From positions 481,999-545,998 of the forward strand of contig NMRA01000294.1 in NCBI GenBank assembly GCA_002633005.1: 64,000 nucleotides of DNA, in the 5' to 3' direction. The stretch is from Phoronis australis. Taxonomy: Eukaryota; Phoronida; Phoronidae. Shown here piece after piece: positions 32,146-43,642 of this stretch; positions within the stretch are counted from its first letter, which is position 1; each line of letters starts with the position of its first letter. Below the pieces are notes generated by a model. That model worked only from the letters and a program-made list of their open reading frames with translations, searched no databases and was not told the origin of the DNA. The position numbers and the translations under genes were made by a program.

Positions 32146-35100
32146 CCTGGAATTGTATTAGCCTCCTCCATGTCGGTCACTGCACTGCAATGCACCACGT
32201 GCTACACGGAGCCGCCGTTTTGAAGAAAAGGGAATCTGCAGCCTAACTAGTGTTCACACGTACATGCGGCTATACTGAGTTAGACAAGCTATATATAAGT
32301 CTGTCCTGTCTATTTAAGGAGAGATTTTCAGCTTTCACTCACACTGCCTCTCTGGTACCACTATCAAACCAAGAGGTTTTAAATCTTAAAAATGTCTTAT
32401 GTGATTATTGTTTGGTTGGGATATTCTTCTAGTCAACTTAATGACTTTTACCAGAGACAGAAAAACAGCAAACCCTGAAGAGGAGTGATTTTATTAAAAA
32501 TCGCAGTTTGCCGACGCTTGATTAGAGTCACTTCTTTGGTTCCTGTGATAGAATTGAATGCAAGACGCTGTTGTTATGCAGCTTAAAATGACTGAAGGCG
32601 CTGGCGGTGGTGCTAATTAATCAAAAGGCGTAGAGAGAAGCTCTGTTGAATTTTCGTCTTGGTTCATGTTGTATCAAAAACGCTTTATTTTCAATAAACC
32701 GTTGAGGTATCAATCTTGCTTTGTGATAGTTTGTGTAGACACTTGGCGGTGCATTAACTGCCATACGTTGCACAACTTATTGCGCGTTTATGTAGACGCT
32801 TTTCGTTATTAGTGACTGCTAAAATTGTCGCCACCGCTCACAAATAACCAACCACTACTGTGTACCGGGAATTTCTATAAACATTTCTCCCCTAAGCGTA
32901 AGTCCATTTGGGCCTCCTGCAGCCAAAACTATAATTTTCAGGTTAGTCAAAAATGAATCATATTAGCAAACGTCAACCAAAAATGAGGTTTTGTTCGTGT
33001 TTAGTCAGTTATGAGTTCAGTTGGTTATTTTAGATACACTCATCGCTACGTATTTCATGATACAACTTTCCGTTTATAGGACCGTCGTTGTCGAAGGGGC
33101 ATGCACACGTGGGGTTGCATTTGGGTACCGGAAAGGTAAAAAATGTCATACTGTTTACCAAATACGCGGCCTGAGTCTCGCAGTTCAAGGTCTGGTGTCT
33201 AATCTTTTTACTGGGGTTGAACTCGTGGGTAACTGTCAAATCCTAACTTGCACACATGATGACCAAAGTATAAACGCTAAAGGTTCATCTCGGAACTCGA
33301 AATCTCGAGTTTTTACTAGAGTTTATAGCTCCAGTCTATAGATCAAGTGTTAATTAGTCTTTACTAGACACTAAATTAGTTTGTTTAAAACACAATGTAC
33401 TGGATCTTGATTTCTCAAGTACAACGGAACATGTCAAATCTAAGTTTGAGTTCAATTTGGAGTACAACCCATGATCAAAAAGGCAAACTAGCTAATGGCA
33501 TCCGTCAATATAACTCTGACACAATGTAAAAATATCCTTTGATCAATGTACGCCGACGCAACATGCAAACGCTACGGTTAACTGTTAATTCATTTCCTTA
33601 AAGTGATGGCCATTTTGAGTCAAGCTCTAGTAACCTTTATGTATCATTACTTTAACGAAGTTGTTCCACGTAAATGTATAGTCCAATCAATATAATATCC
33701 CATTGTTCATTAATTCTAATGGAAATTCAGCGTGCAACTATTCCCACATGTAGAGCTTAGAAATGAAAGCTGAAAATTGTCTTTAGAGACAGTGTGCCGA
33801 CATAGCTACAGTAAATGCCGTATGTATTTTAAAAATCAGATCACTGTTCCTCGTCCGAATCATGCGCCACTAACCTTGTAGCAGCTTTATAGTAACATCT
33901 GTTTTTACCACAAGGTATATGTAATAAGGTTAAGTGAGCACAGCTGTCCGAGAAAGAGTCGACGCATTAACACTTGTTAAAAACGATTAAGGGTGTTGCG
34001 CAATTTTTCTGTAGCATCTTCTTTCTGTATTCAGCATTTTAACGTTAGGAAAATTCTCTCGCTTTTGTATTATATTAAAAGTAGCTCCTGTTACACCGGA
34101 ATTGCTTATTACAGAAGCGTCACGTGTGGCGAATGAATCGACCACACCAAGTGAAATCTAGCAACCATGCATACGAATGACAATAGTGTTTCACTAGATA
34201 GGCCTCCTTTAAACTGACCCTCCATCATCCATTATAATGATGTTAATGTTGTCTCCCTTCCCCCCATTTGGTGAAGTGGGCAAAAAGGTCCGCCTCAAAG
34301 AAACAAGAAAATCGGAGAAAACGAGACAAAATTCCATTAAAGAGGCGCGAATGCACAATTTATAGGTCTGAACGTGGTACGTTTTTTTAGTCCCCCGTGT
34401 TTTTTGTTAGTAAAAGGACCACGTTACCAAAAAATCGAGCCCCCACCCCTCTATATATCAGGCTGGGTCCGCATGTAGATTAGTATTTTAAAAAATCCAT
34501 GTATAAGTGTTTGCATTGACAACCGCTAGATGGGGTCTCTGCTGTAATTCTCTAAGTGTGTCTTGGCACTGGAGGTTGGAATAAGAGTTTGATCCGCTAT
34601 GACGCCAGCAATTATGTTAGCGTCGCTGTAGCGGATTAAAATGCGAAAGATGAAGAGTATAAGATAAAACGGGGCTCAACACCTTGGTGTGTAGATATGA
34701 CCCTTGAAAGTCTAAGGTAAAGGGATGAATTGATATCGAAATTAAGAAAATGTGGTCGGAGTTCCACATATTCTGAACATAAATGTACATGTATGAAAAA
34801 TGAATCAAAACAGGACATTTTCACGACAAACTAGAAAGTGAGAGAAATGATTCTAGAATTCTTTGCAAGACACTAAAAGATCTGGGATTTGTGAAAATCT
34901 CAATGTCCGTGGGGTAACGTTGGCTGGTTAGAAGGCGGAAAATATATTAAGTTTGATCGATACAAGCTTGCAGATAAACTAAATTATTTTTTACATCTGG
35001 TTTGCTTCATCTAAGAATATATCTAATAGATGGAACGATTTTATTCTAATAACTCCGAATATTTTCTGCTTGAAACAAGAATCTGTAGAGCATGTCCACT

Positions 35101-35414
35101 CAATGTATCCGATGCTTTTGGTTCAGCCAGTATTCCATCCAAGTGTGTCGTCGCCATCACCCATAAAACATGTCATAAATACTCATACTCCGGTGTAATT
35201 CCTGATGATTTAGAGTGGTTCTGCTGCACAAAAAGAGTTCAAAAAGAGTTGTTAGCAATTATGGACCAGTTTCGGCATTGAAGCGACAATAAACGCCATC
35301 TTCTGGTCGGAAAACTGACTTTTGAGTTTACACCACTTACCGTTGTAAATCTGTATAAACTTGTTCTTTACTCGGACTGGGCTTGGAAAGAAGTGAAAGT
35401 TGGTTATTGCTTTA
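32146..35414. other. No gene recognised
   Basis: About 3.3 kb with only short ORFs. One plus frame at 35030-35281 (83 codons) contains several cysteines and ends just before an AATAAA-containing stretch (acaataaacgcc, about 35287), so a terminal exon is conceivable, but no family is recognised. Confidence 0.4.
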
Positions 35415-35495
35415 GATCAAGCGTCGTAACACGTCACTGTGGATCAAGCGTGATAACACGTCACTGTGGATCAAGCGTGATAACACTTCACTGTG
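35415..35495. repeat. 27-bp tandem repeat, 3 copies
   Basis: gatcaagcgtgataacacg followed by tcactgtg, starting at 35415, 35442 and 35469. Further related words (tggtgtcaagcacaagcg) occur twice up to 35590. Confidence 0.85.
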
Positions 35496-35767
35496 GCTCA
35501 TGTCATGGTGTCAAGCACAAGCGTGATAAGTAAACTTGTCACCGTGGCTCATTTTATATGACGAAAATGGTGTCAAGCACAAGCGAACTATCAGTTCTAC
35601 CATAGACTGGAAAACATTCCTCATCAAAATGAAGACTTGATGAACGATTTTAGACCGAATTGCATTAGAAAGTAGTCCAAGTCAAAAGTTACCTTTTGAC
35701 GGCTAAAGACGGTTTATTGCGACTTAAAGTGTGATGCTAAAGATCTGTGAAAGAGTTTTGCGCAAGC
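35496..35767. other. Spacer with a duplicated word
   Basis: Holds two copies of tggtgtcaagcacaagcg (about 35507 and 35570); otherwise nothing. Confidence 0.5.
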
Positions 35768-36324
35768 AATTGTATGAATACCAGCTCAGTTGTGTGAATA
35801 TCTGGTCAATTGTTTCAATATCTGGTCAACTGTGTCAATATCTGGTCAGTGTGTCAACACATGGTCAGTTGTGTGAGTATATGGCCAATTGTGTGAATAT
35901 TTGGTCAATTGTGTGAATATCTGGTTAATTCTGTGAATATCTGGTCAGTTGCGTGAATATCTGATCAATTGTGTGAGTATCTGTTCAATTGTGGGAATAT
36001 TTGATCAATTCTGTATCTGGTCAATTCTGTGAACATTTGGTCAATTGTGTGAATATCTCTACAACTGTGTGAATGTCTGGTCACTTGTGTGACTATCTGG
36101 TCAATTGTGTAAATATCTGGCAACTTGTGTGAATACCTGGTCAATTGTGTATCTGGTCAATTGTGTGAATATCTCTTCAATTGTGTAAACATCTGTTGAA
36201 TTGTGTGAATATCTCTTCAATTGTGTGAATATCTGGCAACTTGTGTGAATACCTGGTCAATTGTGTTAATATCTCTTCAATTGTGCAAACAACTGGTCAG
36301 TTGTGTTAATATCTGATCAACTCC
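35768..36324. repeat. 20-bp minisatellite (about 27 units)
   Basis: Consensus tggtcaattgtgtgaatatc with many single-base variants and a few shortened units. The plus ORF at 35731-35916 is repeat read-through (NIWSIV-type residues). The array ends directly at the start of LINE homology. Confidence 0.9.
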
Positions 36325-36990
36325 AGTCTGTAAACACGTTTTATCAACATTTAGGGAACCATGCTCTACCGACACATGTATTATCCACGTTACTGATTAC
36401 ATACAATCTGAACTTAAACTGAGAAAATTTTGTAGAAATGATTCTTTTGGACTTGTAAAAGACTTTTGATATTGTCAATCAAAACACACTCCTTGGAAAA
36501 TCGAGTACAATTGGTCTAAATAACGATGCTTATTTTCTTACAGAAGCATCTCGTTGATTTTCATGGAGAAACTCTAGCCTTGTGAACATTACATATGGGA
36601 TACCACACGGATTCAATTTTAGACCACTTTTATTCCTGTTGTTATTGTTATTGTTATTATTATTGTTAATGATCAGGAATCGGCTGTTGTATACCATTGT
36701 ATGCAAATAATTCTGCACTCTTGATCTGTTGATCTATGGAAAGACGGTGCGTGGTATTGAAAATGCACTTTGGCATATAAAGTTAAATTTGTAAGTAACT
36801 TCTTGGTGGAAAACTTTGTTCCCTTCATTTGGGTAAAAAAAAATCAATTTTGTTGGGTAAAAAGTAAGCTGGAAGTTAATCATATTCTAAACATCACATT
36901 TCACGGTAGTCTGACTCAAAGTAACATATGTATAGCAACATAACATGTATAGGCCAGAAATAGATCAAACTCTAGGTGGATAACCTTCAC
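36325..36990 (+). mobile_element. Degenerate LINE reverse transcriptase fragment with DD to NN change
   Basis: Plus-strand RT blocks in order: STDTCIIHVTDYIQSELKL, then MILLDL, a stop, and KTFDIVNQNTLLGK (DLSKAFDTVNH-type block). These are followed by SSTIGLNNDA, YGIPHGFNFRPLLFLL (PQGS-LGPLLF type), VNDQESAV and LYANNSALL. Later comes LHLGKKKSILLGKK, matching the LHLGKTESILFG-type block. The YADD box reads YANN at 36700-36711, so both catalytic aspartates are lost. A (ttgtta)n run at about 36640-36668 has expanded between the LLFLL and VND blocks. In-frame stops and frameshifts are frequent. Both ends are truncated; the left end meets a minisatellite. Confidence 0.78.
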
Positions 36991-37751
36991 TGGTTTTAAA
37001 AGATGCCCTAAAATTTTTATGGTGGTTCAAAATGTGTGTACCAAAAGATTAAATTTTCTTAAAGGCGCTATTAACCTTGTTCTGGTGGCACAAGCATCAA
37101 TCTTCTTCACGAAAGTATTTCGTTTTCAAAAGCAGCGTCATCGCGTTCCGATCCTTCGCTTAACTTGAAAAGTGTTACAATTAACCGTCTTAACTTCCGG
37201 ACCCCCGACGACTATACTGCATTGAAAACTGAATCTTATCATCTGTGATAAGCAAGTTAACGGACAAGTAGAAACAGCGATCGTGTTCCGTGCTTCTCTT
37301 TAAATGTATAAAAAGTCTACTATGCAGTGTGTTGGAAAAAGCAAAGAAAAACGTTTTTAAGTTATTATTTTTATTAAACATTTGTTGATTTTCCAAATAG
37401 TCAATTATTTCTCAGTAGTTTCCCCAAAATGCTTCCACTTTTTTTTAAAATTGCAATGTTTTGGTTCAATTCATATACAATTAAAACCAATACCTTTTCT
37501 TATACTTTTTGAGAAGAATTTGAGATTAGTCACATATGCAATATGCTGTCGTAATTTCATTTCCGCGATAAAACATAAAGTCATCGTTTCGCTAAAATAA
37601 CAAACTTAGCACAGATTTGAAATCCATTTGCATTAGTTTTCAAATTTTACAATTTCTCAAAATTGATCAATACATGTATACATGGCTGAGATATAAACTC
37701 AAGTCTGCCTGCCGTTACCGGTCCCTATATTCCTCCGCCCCTATGTTCCCT
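36991..37751. other. No recognisable feature
   Basis: AT-rich. The last 60 bases (cggtccctatattcctccgc and on) are pyrimidine-rich and partly complementary to the G-rich stretch at 38118-38255. Confidence 0.45.
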
Positions 37752-38117
37752 GTCCTAATTTTCCTATTCTATGTTTCTCTCTCCCGATATTCTGCCTACT
37801 AGTGATATTTTGGTGCGCCTCAGGTGCCTGAGCCCAGCCATGTGTGCCCAATTGGTAAATCGCTTAACTTTCAGAGAAAATACGCATTATATACTGTATG
37901 TCGCATGCGTGTGCTTACGTCTTGCAAGTAGGTCTCTTAAGATAATAATATATAAGACTATGTATAATACTGGGTTCTACTTAAATGATGAAGATAATAT
38001 TTGGTTGATTTTTTTGGAAAATCAAGTAAAGCAATTTATTAAAGGTGGTGGCAAATCCAGTTTGTTTCACCTTCAATTTTTCATTTTCCAAAACACAAAA
38101 TTGACTCCCGATATATA

Positions 38118-38255
38118 GAAAATATGGGTAGGGCCAGGTGAGCGTGGGGGCGGGGTAACAAAAGGCCGGGGGAACACCTTGACGGGGGGAATATCGGAAC
38201 CGGGGAATATTGGTTGGGGAACATAGGGAAGGGGTAACATGGGGAGCGGGGAACA
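38118..38255 (+). repeat. G-rich degenerate repeat (ggggaacat words), copy A
   Basis: Words such as ggggaatattggttgggg and ggggaacatagg recur with a period near 20-25 bp. Many G-runs of 3-5 bases make the plus strand a quadruplex candidate. The identical stretch is at about 44009-44146. Confidence 0.6.
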
Positions 38256-40077
38256 ATTTAAGCACTTTCTTTCAGTGTATCCTTGAGTCAAAATCAATGT
38301 GGCTACCTGGTCCATTGTTCGACAAGAAAATTGCTATCCTTAGCGCCTAATGAATGTCTTGGTGATTATATTTGATCCTAACGGCATTCTCTGATGTACA
38401 AACATTCCAAATTTAATCTTTACGAAGTTCACAGAACAAATGTATCCGTTTTCTTCTGAGCCTATCTGCTAGACCCCACTTTAATGAGTATCATTTCAGA
38501 TCATTTAGCTGGCGTGTGGAAGACCGTATTTGTTGATAGTGGAATAATGCAGACCCGGTTACCTGTCAGGTAATTTCATAGTTGTAACATTCTTTTGTCA
38601 TTTCACATCATGGTATCCACACTAAAAATGCCTTCAGTTCAACTGGATCTAAACTGTGAAATAGCTTACTATTACACCTGGTTTTACCTAGCAAGTCTTC
38701 ATATCCGTTTTCAAGACTAATGAACGGGTCAATGTATCACCTGACCCACAAAACATGCAACAACAGTTATTTTAAGGGTTTTCATACCTACTAGACATAC
38801 TCATTAACAGAAAAATGTCTTCCAACATCCAGGTATCGGAAATGGGTTAGAATAACACCATTTCCCAAGATGGCCGGCGTTGACGTTTTGAAATCAACAA
38901 ACCAGCTAGAACTGCTTTAATAATCATGGCATGGTTTTTGGTCTAGTTCGTGGTTTTAAAGACAAGACAATCAACTGATGGAGATGAAATTCACATCTGA
39001 CTAAAATTTTGACTGGTTTAAGAATCAAAAATCCTAGTATTCATTTTTATCCTGCACGGATTGTTTTTGGTGGGTCACTGTTCTGTGTGACTGTTATAGG
39101 TGGGTCACTGTTCTGCATCTCATCTGAAATGAATTGGGACTAGAGGACGCTTTGCCTTATGACAGAAAAATGTCACTTTAAACTGTATCTCTGTAAATAA
39201 CCTGCCACCTGGTGTCAAATGAACACTACGGCATTGCAAAGTTTTGGTACTGGAAAATTTTATATTCACGATTTTTGTTCCAAAAATGGAGGCAGGTATT
39301 TTTAAAGTGCGAATTTTGACCAATGAACAGGTGTGAAATTCTAAAAAATGACATGCAAAACTTCATCGTTTTGTCAAAAATATTGGTTGGGGCCAAGGTG
39401 ATTGGGCAACAGGTGCCAGTGATTTTATTATAAGTGAATACTACAAGTGAACTTTTAGGTAATTCACCGTACGTAATAGAATGCCCATTAGATTGTCTTA
39501 TCTCACTGTCTTCAAGTTCCTATAAGATTTGATATACTGGGTTGTCACATCACGTTGCTTAACAGAGTTCACGCGCAGACGTACAATGCAAATACAAATC
39601 CATGCTTTGTGCATTTGCGGCGGGGCGTTTCCAAGGCCGAGGATCAGTTTGAAATATAGTGGTTTACCATCTACTACACATGAGTAATGGAACACCACCG
39701 CCATCAGCATAGACAAATCTAACAGCCAACTCAGATCCTCCTTTGGTTGTTCCCACTAGTGTTTGTTCAATGACTATATCACAGGTAAGGTCTGCCAAAT
39801 TGGTTTATTCAGTAGATCACATTTGAAACGTTCCATGCATAGCTGGCCTTTATCTCTCCAGATCAGTCATTTTTTGTACATGAATGTAGAAGTAAGCTTA
39901 AGATCTAACCGCGACATATGTTGGCGTGAGCATAAGTCTTCAAGTTATGCGTCTTGATCATTCGCTCGCGTAGTATGGACCATCTTTAACAGACCACTCA
40001 CAACTGATTCATTTTGGGTTGTGCAACAAGTTCCAATTTTCTTCGTGTCCAGTTTGTTAATGATTTCTCAACACTAT

Positions 40078-40238
40078 CAGGGGCGAATCCAGGATTTTGA
40101 GTTAGGGGAGCCAGGGCACAGTATCAACCAGGATTTTGCCCGTCAGACATTCGCACCCCCGAACTGCCAAATGGAATATGGGAGAATTTTAAGAGGGGCA
40201 TGGCCCCCTTCCCCCCCCCCTCCCTAAGTCCGCCACTG
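40078..40238. mobile_element. MITE with CAGGGGCGAATCC.../...GTCCGCCACTG ends, copy A
   Basis: Left end CAGGGGCGAATCCAGG; right end in complement CAGTGGCGGACTTAGGG. The interior holds G- and C-tracts near both ends (ggggagcc, ccttcccccccccctccc). The element is flanked by actat on both sides, a candidate 5-bp target duplication. The duplicate at 45966-46127 has aatat on the right. The plus ORF over it (RIQDFELGEPG...) is not a gene. Confidence 0.65.
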
Positions 40239-40600
40239 ACTATCAAGCGAGAGGTCACCATTCATCAAAGAGTAACATAACTTCTTAATATTGTCTAACT
40301 TGACTGCAAACTTAGGCGCCCATTTCAAATGTCTCAATCATTCAAAGGAGACATTTGTCCGCCAGTAGGTGGAGCCAAAATACAACAGACATCATATGAA
40401 CTAAAGCATTAGCACTAGAACATGGCTGCTTAAAATGAAGCGTATTCATTATCTCCTGTCACCTTATTTAAAATACAAGTATTAATTCCCAGAATATGTA
40501 AACCCTCTTATCACAGACTCACAGATTTGGAATAACTCGAATTTGATGTTTCGAAGAACATGCACTTCGAACCAATATTCTTTGATATCAGTACATATAA

Positions 40601-40896
40601 GTTATACAACGTACGTGTTTGTACCAGTATATCGAGATTCGTGATATGCACAAGTATTTGAACGAGGGTGAAGCTCATTGAACACGGAAAAGTAGTTCTG
40701 TCCATATCAAACCTCACAATACGACCCTATTTCATGGCCATACAATCACGCGTATAGGATAAATTGTGTTATACCACAATACCAGCCTCGAATGGCCAAT
40801 ATATATATACTCGGGTTTCGCTCTCGTTCAAATACTTTTGCATATCACGAATCTCGATATAATAACCACTTGATACAATCACGTACGTTGTATAAC
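40601..40896. mobile_element. Inverted-repeat element of about 296 bp, copy A
   Basis: gttatacaacgtacgtg with tatatcgagattcgtgatat and caagtatttgaacgag on the left are inverted at 40831-40896 on the right. The loop carries cgcgtataggataaatt and ataccacaataccagcctcg, words also found at the start of the composite repeat. The duplicate is at 46490-46782. Confidence 0.7.
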
Positions 40897-41759
40897 CTAT
40901 TTATCCTATACGCCCCACTGACGATTCTTTAAAGAAGCGGGTTTACACAGATTGCTCCGCTTGTCTCGGTGTCGTTTGCCATCTTTTATCAATGATGATC
41001 GCAAATCGCGTGACACACATACGTGCATGCAATATTTTTATGAATGAATTTTTGCTGCCTGCATGACACGACAGTTAGTTCTATTTGACAGCAGCTACAG
41101 ACTATTTTCAGTATTTTCCTCTGAGATTGAGCTAAATCTATATCTAACTTAAAGTTTGCTTACATTTCTGACGATTTTTCTTGACTTTGTTGAGTAATAT
41201 CTGTGCAGGACACCCAGACGTTGTGGCTGATGCACGTTCAGACGCTTCTTAAAATGCTTCTTGCGCGCAGTACTTATAATTTTTAGGTTGAAAGTATTCC
41301 GAACTTTATCACAAAGTTGACAAAAATACAATATTTACTGCACTTGCAGTTTTGTTTTTGGGCTCGACATATTTTGATTGTTTTGAGAACGAATTTAAAA
41401 ATTGACTCATATTTGACCGTAAAGAACCTCAACTGATGTAGTGCAATAGCTGACCAAAAGGCGGCATGCATTGGTAATGCATATTGCTTTCCTAATCCCG
41501 TATTACGTTGTGGCTAGTTCGAGACTTTGTGATTTAAGTGTTCTGCTCAGGCGCAAAATTACAAGGTATATTAAGAAAAATTGTCAATAATATTTTTATT
41601 TCCCGTTTTTGTTTAGTTTTGGTAACGCATATCATAGTATTGGCATGTAAAAATATTGCGCACAGAGCTGAACCCAAAGTGATGCCATATATCATGTTTT
41701 ATAAGTTATTGTGTATTGTCTGCTCAGTTGCGAATTTTGGCGAGAAAAGAGGCATCCGC

Positions 41760-41818
41760 ATTCAACGCTCGTCGAATACGGAAAATTCATAATCAACGCG
41801 CTTTGAATACGGAAAAGT
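41760..41818. repeat. 31-bp VNTR, 2 units (copy A)
   Basis: Units read attcaacgctcgtcgaat or atcaacgcgctttgaat followed by acggaaaattcat. Copy B at 47664 has three units. Confidence 0.8.
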
Positions 41819-41875
41819 AGTTCATCCATATAAAACTTCACAATTCGACCCGTATTTCATGGCCATACCATCACG

Positions 41876-42731
41876 TGTATAGGATAAATTCGTGTAATAA
41901 CCCATTTAGTTGTCACACTAGTGAAATAACGTTTTGCCAGAAACCGAAGCCGGTTTCGAAACCGGACTGCAAGAGTTTCGGGTCGTCGACTTTACCATTG
42001 CAGCACTCAGCGGCTTACGTCATTGAACGTGAAAATAGAATACTTGAATGAGCACGCGCAACAATCGCATGTTCAACAAAGGGCATTGTACCGACATTTA
42101 TACGCCATGAAAAATAAGACGCATAATTTTCATAAAAAAGATATTTTAATTCAGTGAAATTTTTCTCTCATGTTCTCATACTTGTAAATCACCGATATCC
42201 AATTAGAATGCGGGTATCGTGTCGTCGGGATCCTTTGACTTGAGCATTATACTCAGTTACCAGTGGTAACCTACTTTTGCAGACGATATTTTCACGGTCG
42301 AAGCTTAGCGTGATACAATGTGTAGTAGGCCTAAGCTATAATAGTTGCTAAATCTTAACTTATAGATTTACTTTATATCTATTTTGTTTGAATTTTCAAT
42401 TGGTTTTGATTAAAAGCGTTATTTGGCAAAAATAGCTCGGCTTTTCTTAAAAGGTCACGACTTCTGACCCCGGGCCTCTGACATAGAAAGTAGTTATAAA
42501 GCCGAGGCGAGTCAAGAAAGGTAGATCGATTCATTGCAATGTTTAACGTTCAGTATGAGGTATAAATAGATTATTACATGTTCTCAGTCGTTTTCCCCCT
42601 TATCTAGAGTCCTCCTGGATTTTGGAGATTTATGACCCTCGGGGCTAATGCCGCTCGGGTGACAATTCCTTAAAATCCACTCGGGCTCTAGAATACGGGG
42701 GATAACGACTTCGTCAATGCAATAATCTATA
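41876..42731 (-). mobile_element. Composite repeat, copy A (tRNA-like part to palindrome)
   Basis: It contains a tRNA-like segment with a damaged box B (ggtttcgaaaccgg, about 41951), gcgcaacaatcgcatgttc, the tttgacttgagcattatact module and palindrome P3 (42566-42731). It lacks the insertion seen at 13641-14640, so it shows the probable uninterrupted structure of about 860 bp. Confidence 0.75.
42566..42731. repeat. Palindromic module copy P3
   Basis: Same ends (atagattattacatg ... caataatctat) and stem words as P2 at 14950, with some arm mismatches (gtcctcctggattttgga). Confidence 0.8.
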
Positions 42732-42740
42732 TTTATCTCA

Positions 42741-42949
42741 TTACGAGGGATGGAGGTAACTGAAGCCTCCATGCCCATTCCGTGGAAGGTATCTTTGCCA
42801 TCAGTTATGATTCTTACGTGATTTACATTGCGCTGACAACGCTGAAAGTTCAGATCCACCTGATCCATCTTAGAGCAAATGGAGGGATGTACAACATGCT
42901 GCATCATTATCAAACCACTCACCTTTCTCATACGATGCGCTTTGGCTCA
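42741..42949 (-). pseudogene. Possible coding remnant of an unknown repeated protein, copy A
   Basis: On the minus strand about 70 codons before the palindrome read AKAHRMRKVSGLIMMQHVVH and later NFQRCQRNVNHVRIITDGKD, then TFHGMGMEASVT. The composition looks protein-like, but no family can be named with certainty. Copy B has several amino-acid-changing differences (S to C, D to F, D to G, M to L), which argues against constraint. The ORF continuing into the palindrome is an artefact. Confidence 0.25.
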
Positions 42950-42965
42950 CATTACGCAGGATTAT

Positions 42966-43642
42966 NNNNNNNNNNNNNNNNNNNNNNNNNNNNNNNNNNN
43001 NNNNNNNNNNNNNNNNNNNNNNNNNNNNNNNNNNNNNNNNNNNNNNNNNNNNNNNNNNNNNNNNNNNNNNNNNNNNNNNNNNNNNNNNNNNNNNNNNNNN
43101 NNNNNNNNNNNNNNNNNNNNNNNNNNNNNNNNNNNNNNNNNNNNNNNNNNNNNNNNNNNNNNNNNNNNNNNNNNNNNNNNNNNNNNNNNNNNNNNNNNNN
43201 NNNNNNNNNNNNNNNNNNNNNNNNNNNNNNNNNNNNNNNNNNNNNNNNNNNNNNNNNNNNNNNNNNNNNNNNNNNNNNNNNNNNNNNNNNNNNNNNNNNN
43301 NNNNNNNNNNNNNNNNNNNNNNNNNNNNNNNNNNNNNNNNNNNNNNNNNNNNNNNNNNNNNNNNNNNNNNNNNNNNNNNNNNNNNNNNNNNNNNNNNNNN
43401 NNNNNNNNNNNNNNNNNNNNNNNNNNNNNNNNNNNNNNNNNNNNNNNNNNNNNNNNNNNNNNNNNNNNNNNNNNNNNNNNNNNNNNNNNNNNNNNNNNNN
43501 NNNNNNNNNNNNNNNNNNNNNNNNNNNNNNNNNNNNNNNNNNNNNNNNNNNNNNNNNNNNNNNNNNNNNNNNNNNNNNNNNNNNNNNNNNNNNNNNNNNN
43601 NNNNNNNNNNNNNNNNNNNNNNNNNNNNNNNNNNNNNNNNNN
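42966..43642. other. Assembly gap (677 N) between the two duplication copies
   Basis: The gap is flanked directly by the right end of copy A and the left end of copy B, with no unique sequence on either side. ORFs drawn across it are not real. Confidence 1.

Larger units (their letters stand above)
37752..42965 (+). repeat. Large direct duplication, copy A (about 5.2 kb), ends at a gap
   Basis: The segment repeats at 43643-48900 in the same order and orientation. The offset is 5891 bp through about 39.7 kb, about 5904 near 41.5 kb and 5935 at the end. From about 38.0 to 39.2 kb I see essentially no differences; further right there are several per 100 bp plus indels. Copy A runs straight into N at 42966. 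It contains, in order, a G-rich stretch, a MITE, an inverted repeat, a 31-bp VNTR, a composite repeat with palindrome, and a coding remnant. No intact gene was found. Confidence 0.95.

Noticed and set aside
35030-35281. 83-codon cysteine-containing frame followed by AATAAA
   Set aside because: No known cysteine spacing pattern; AATAAA is frequent in AT-rich DNA.
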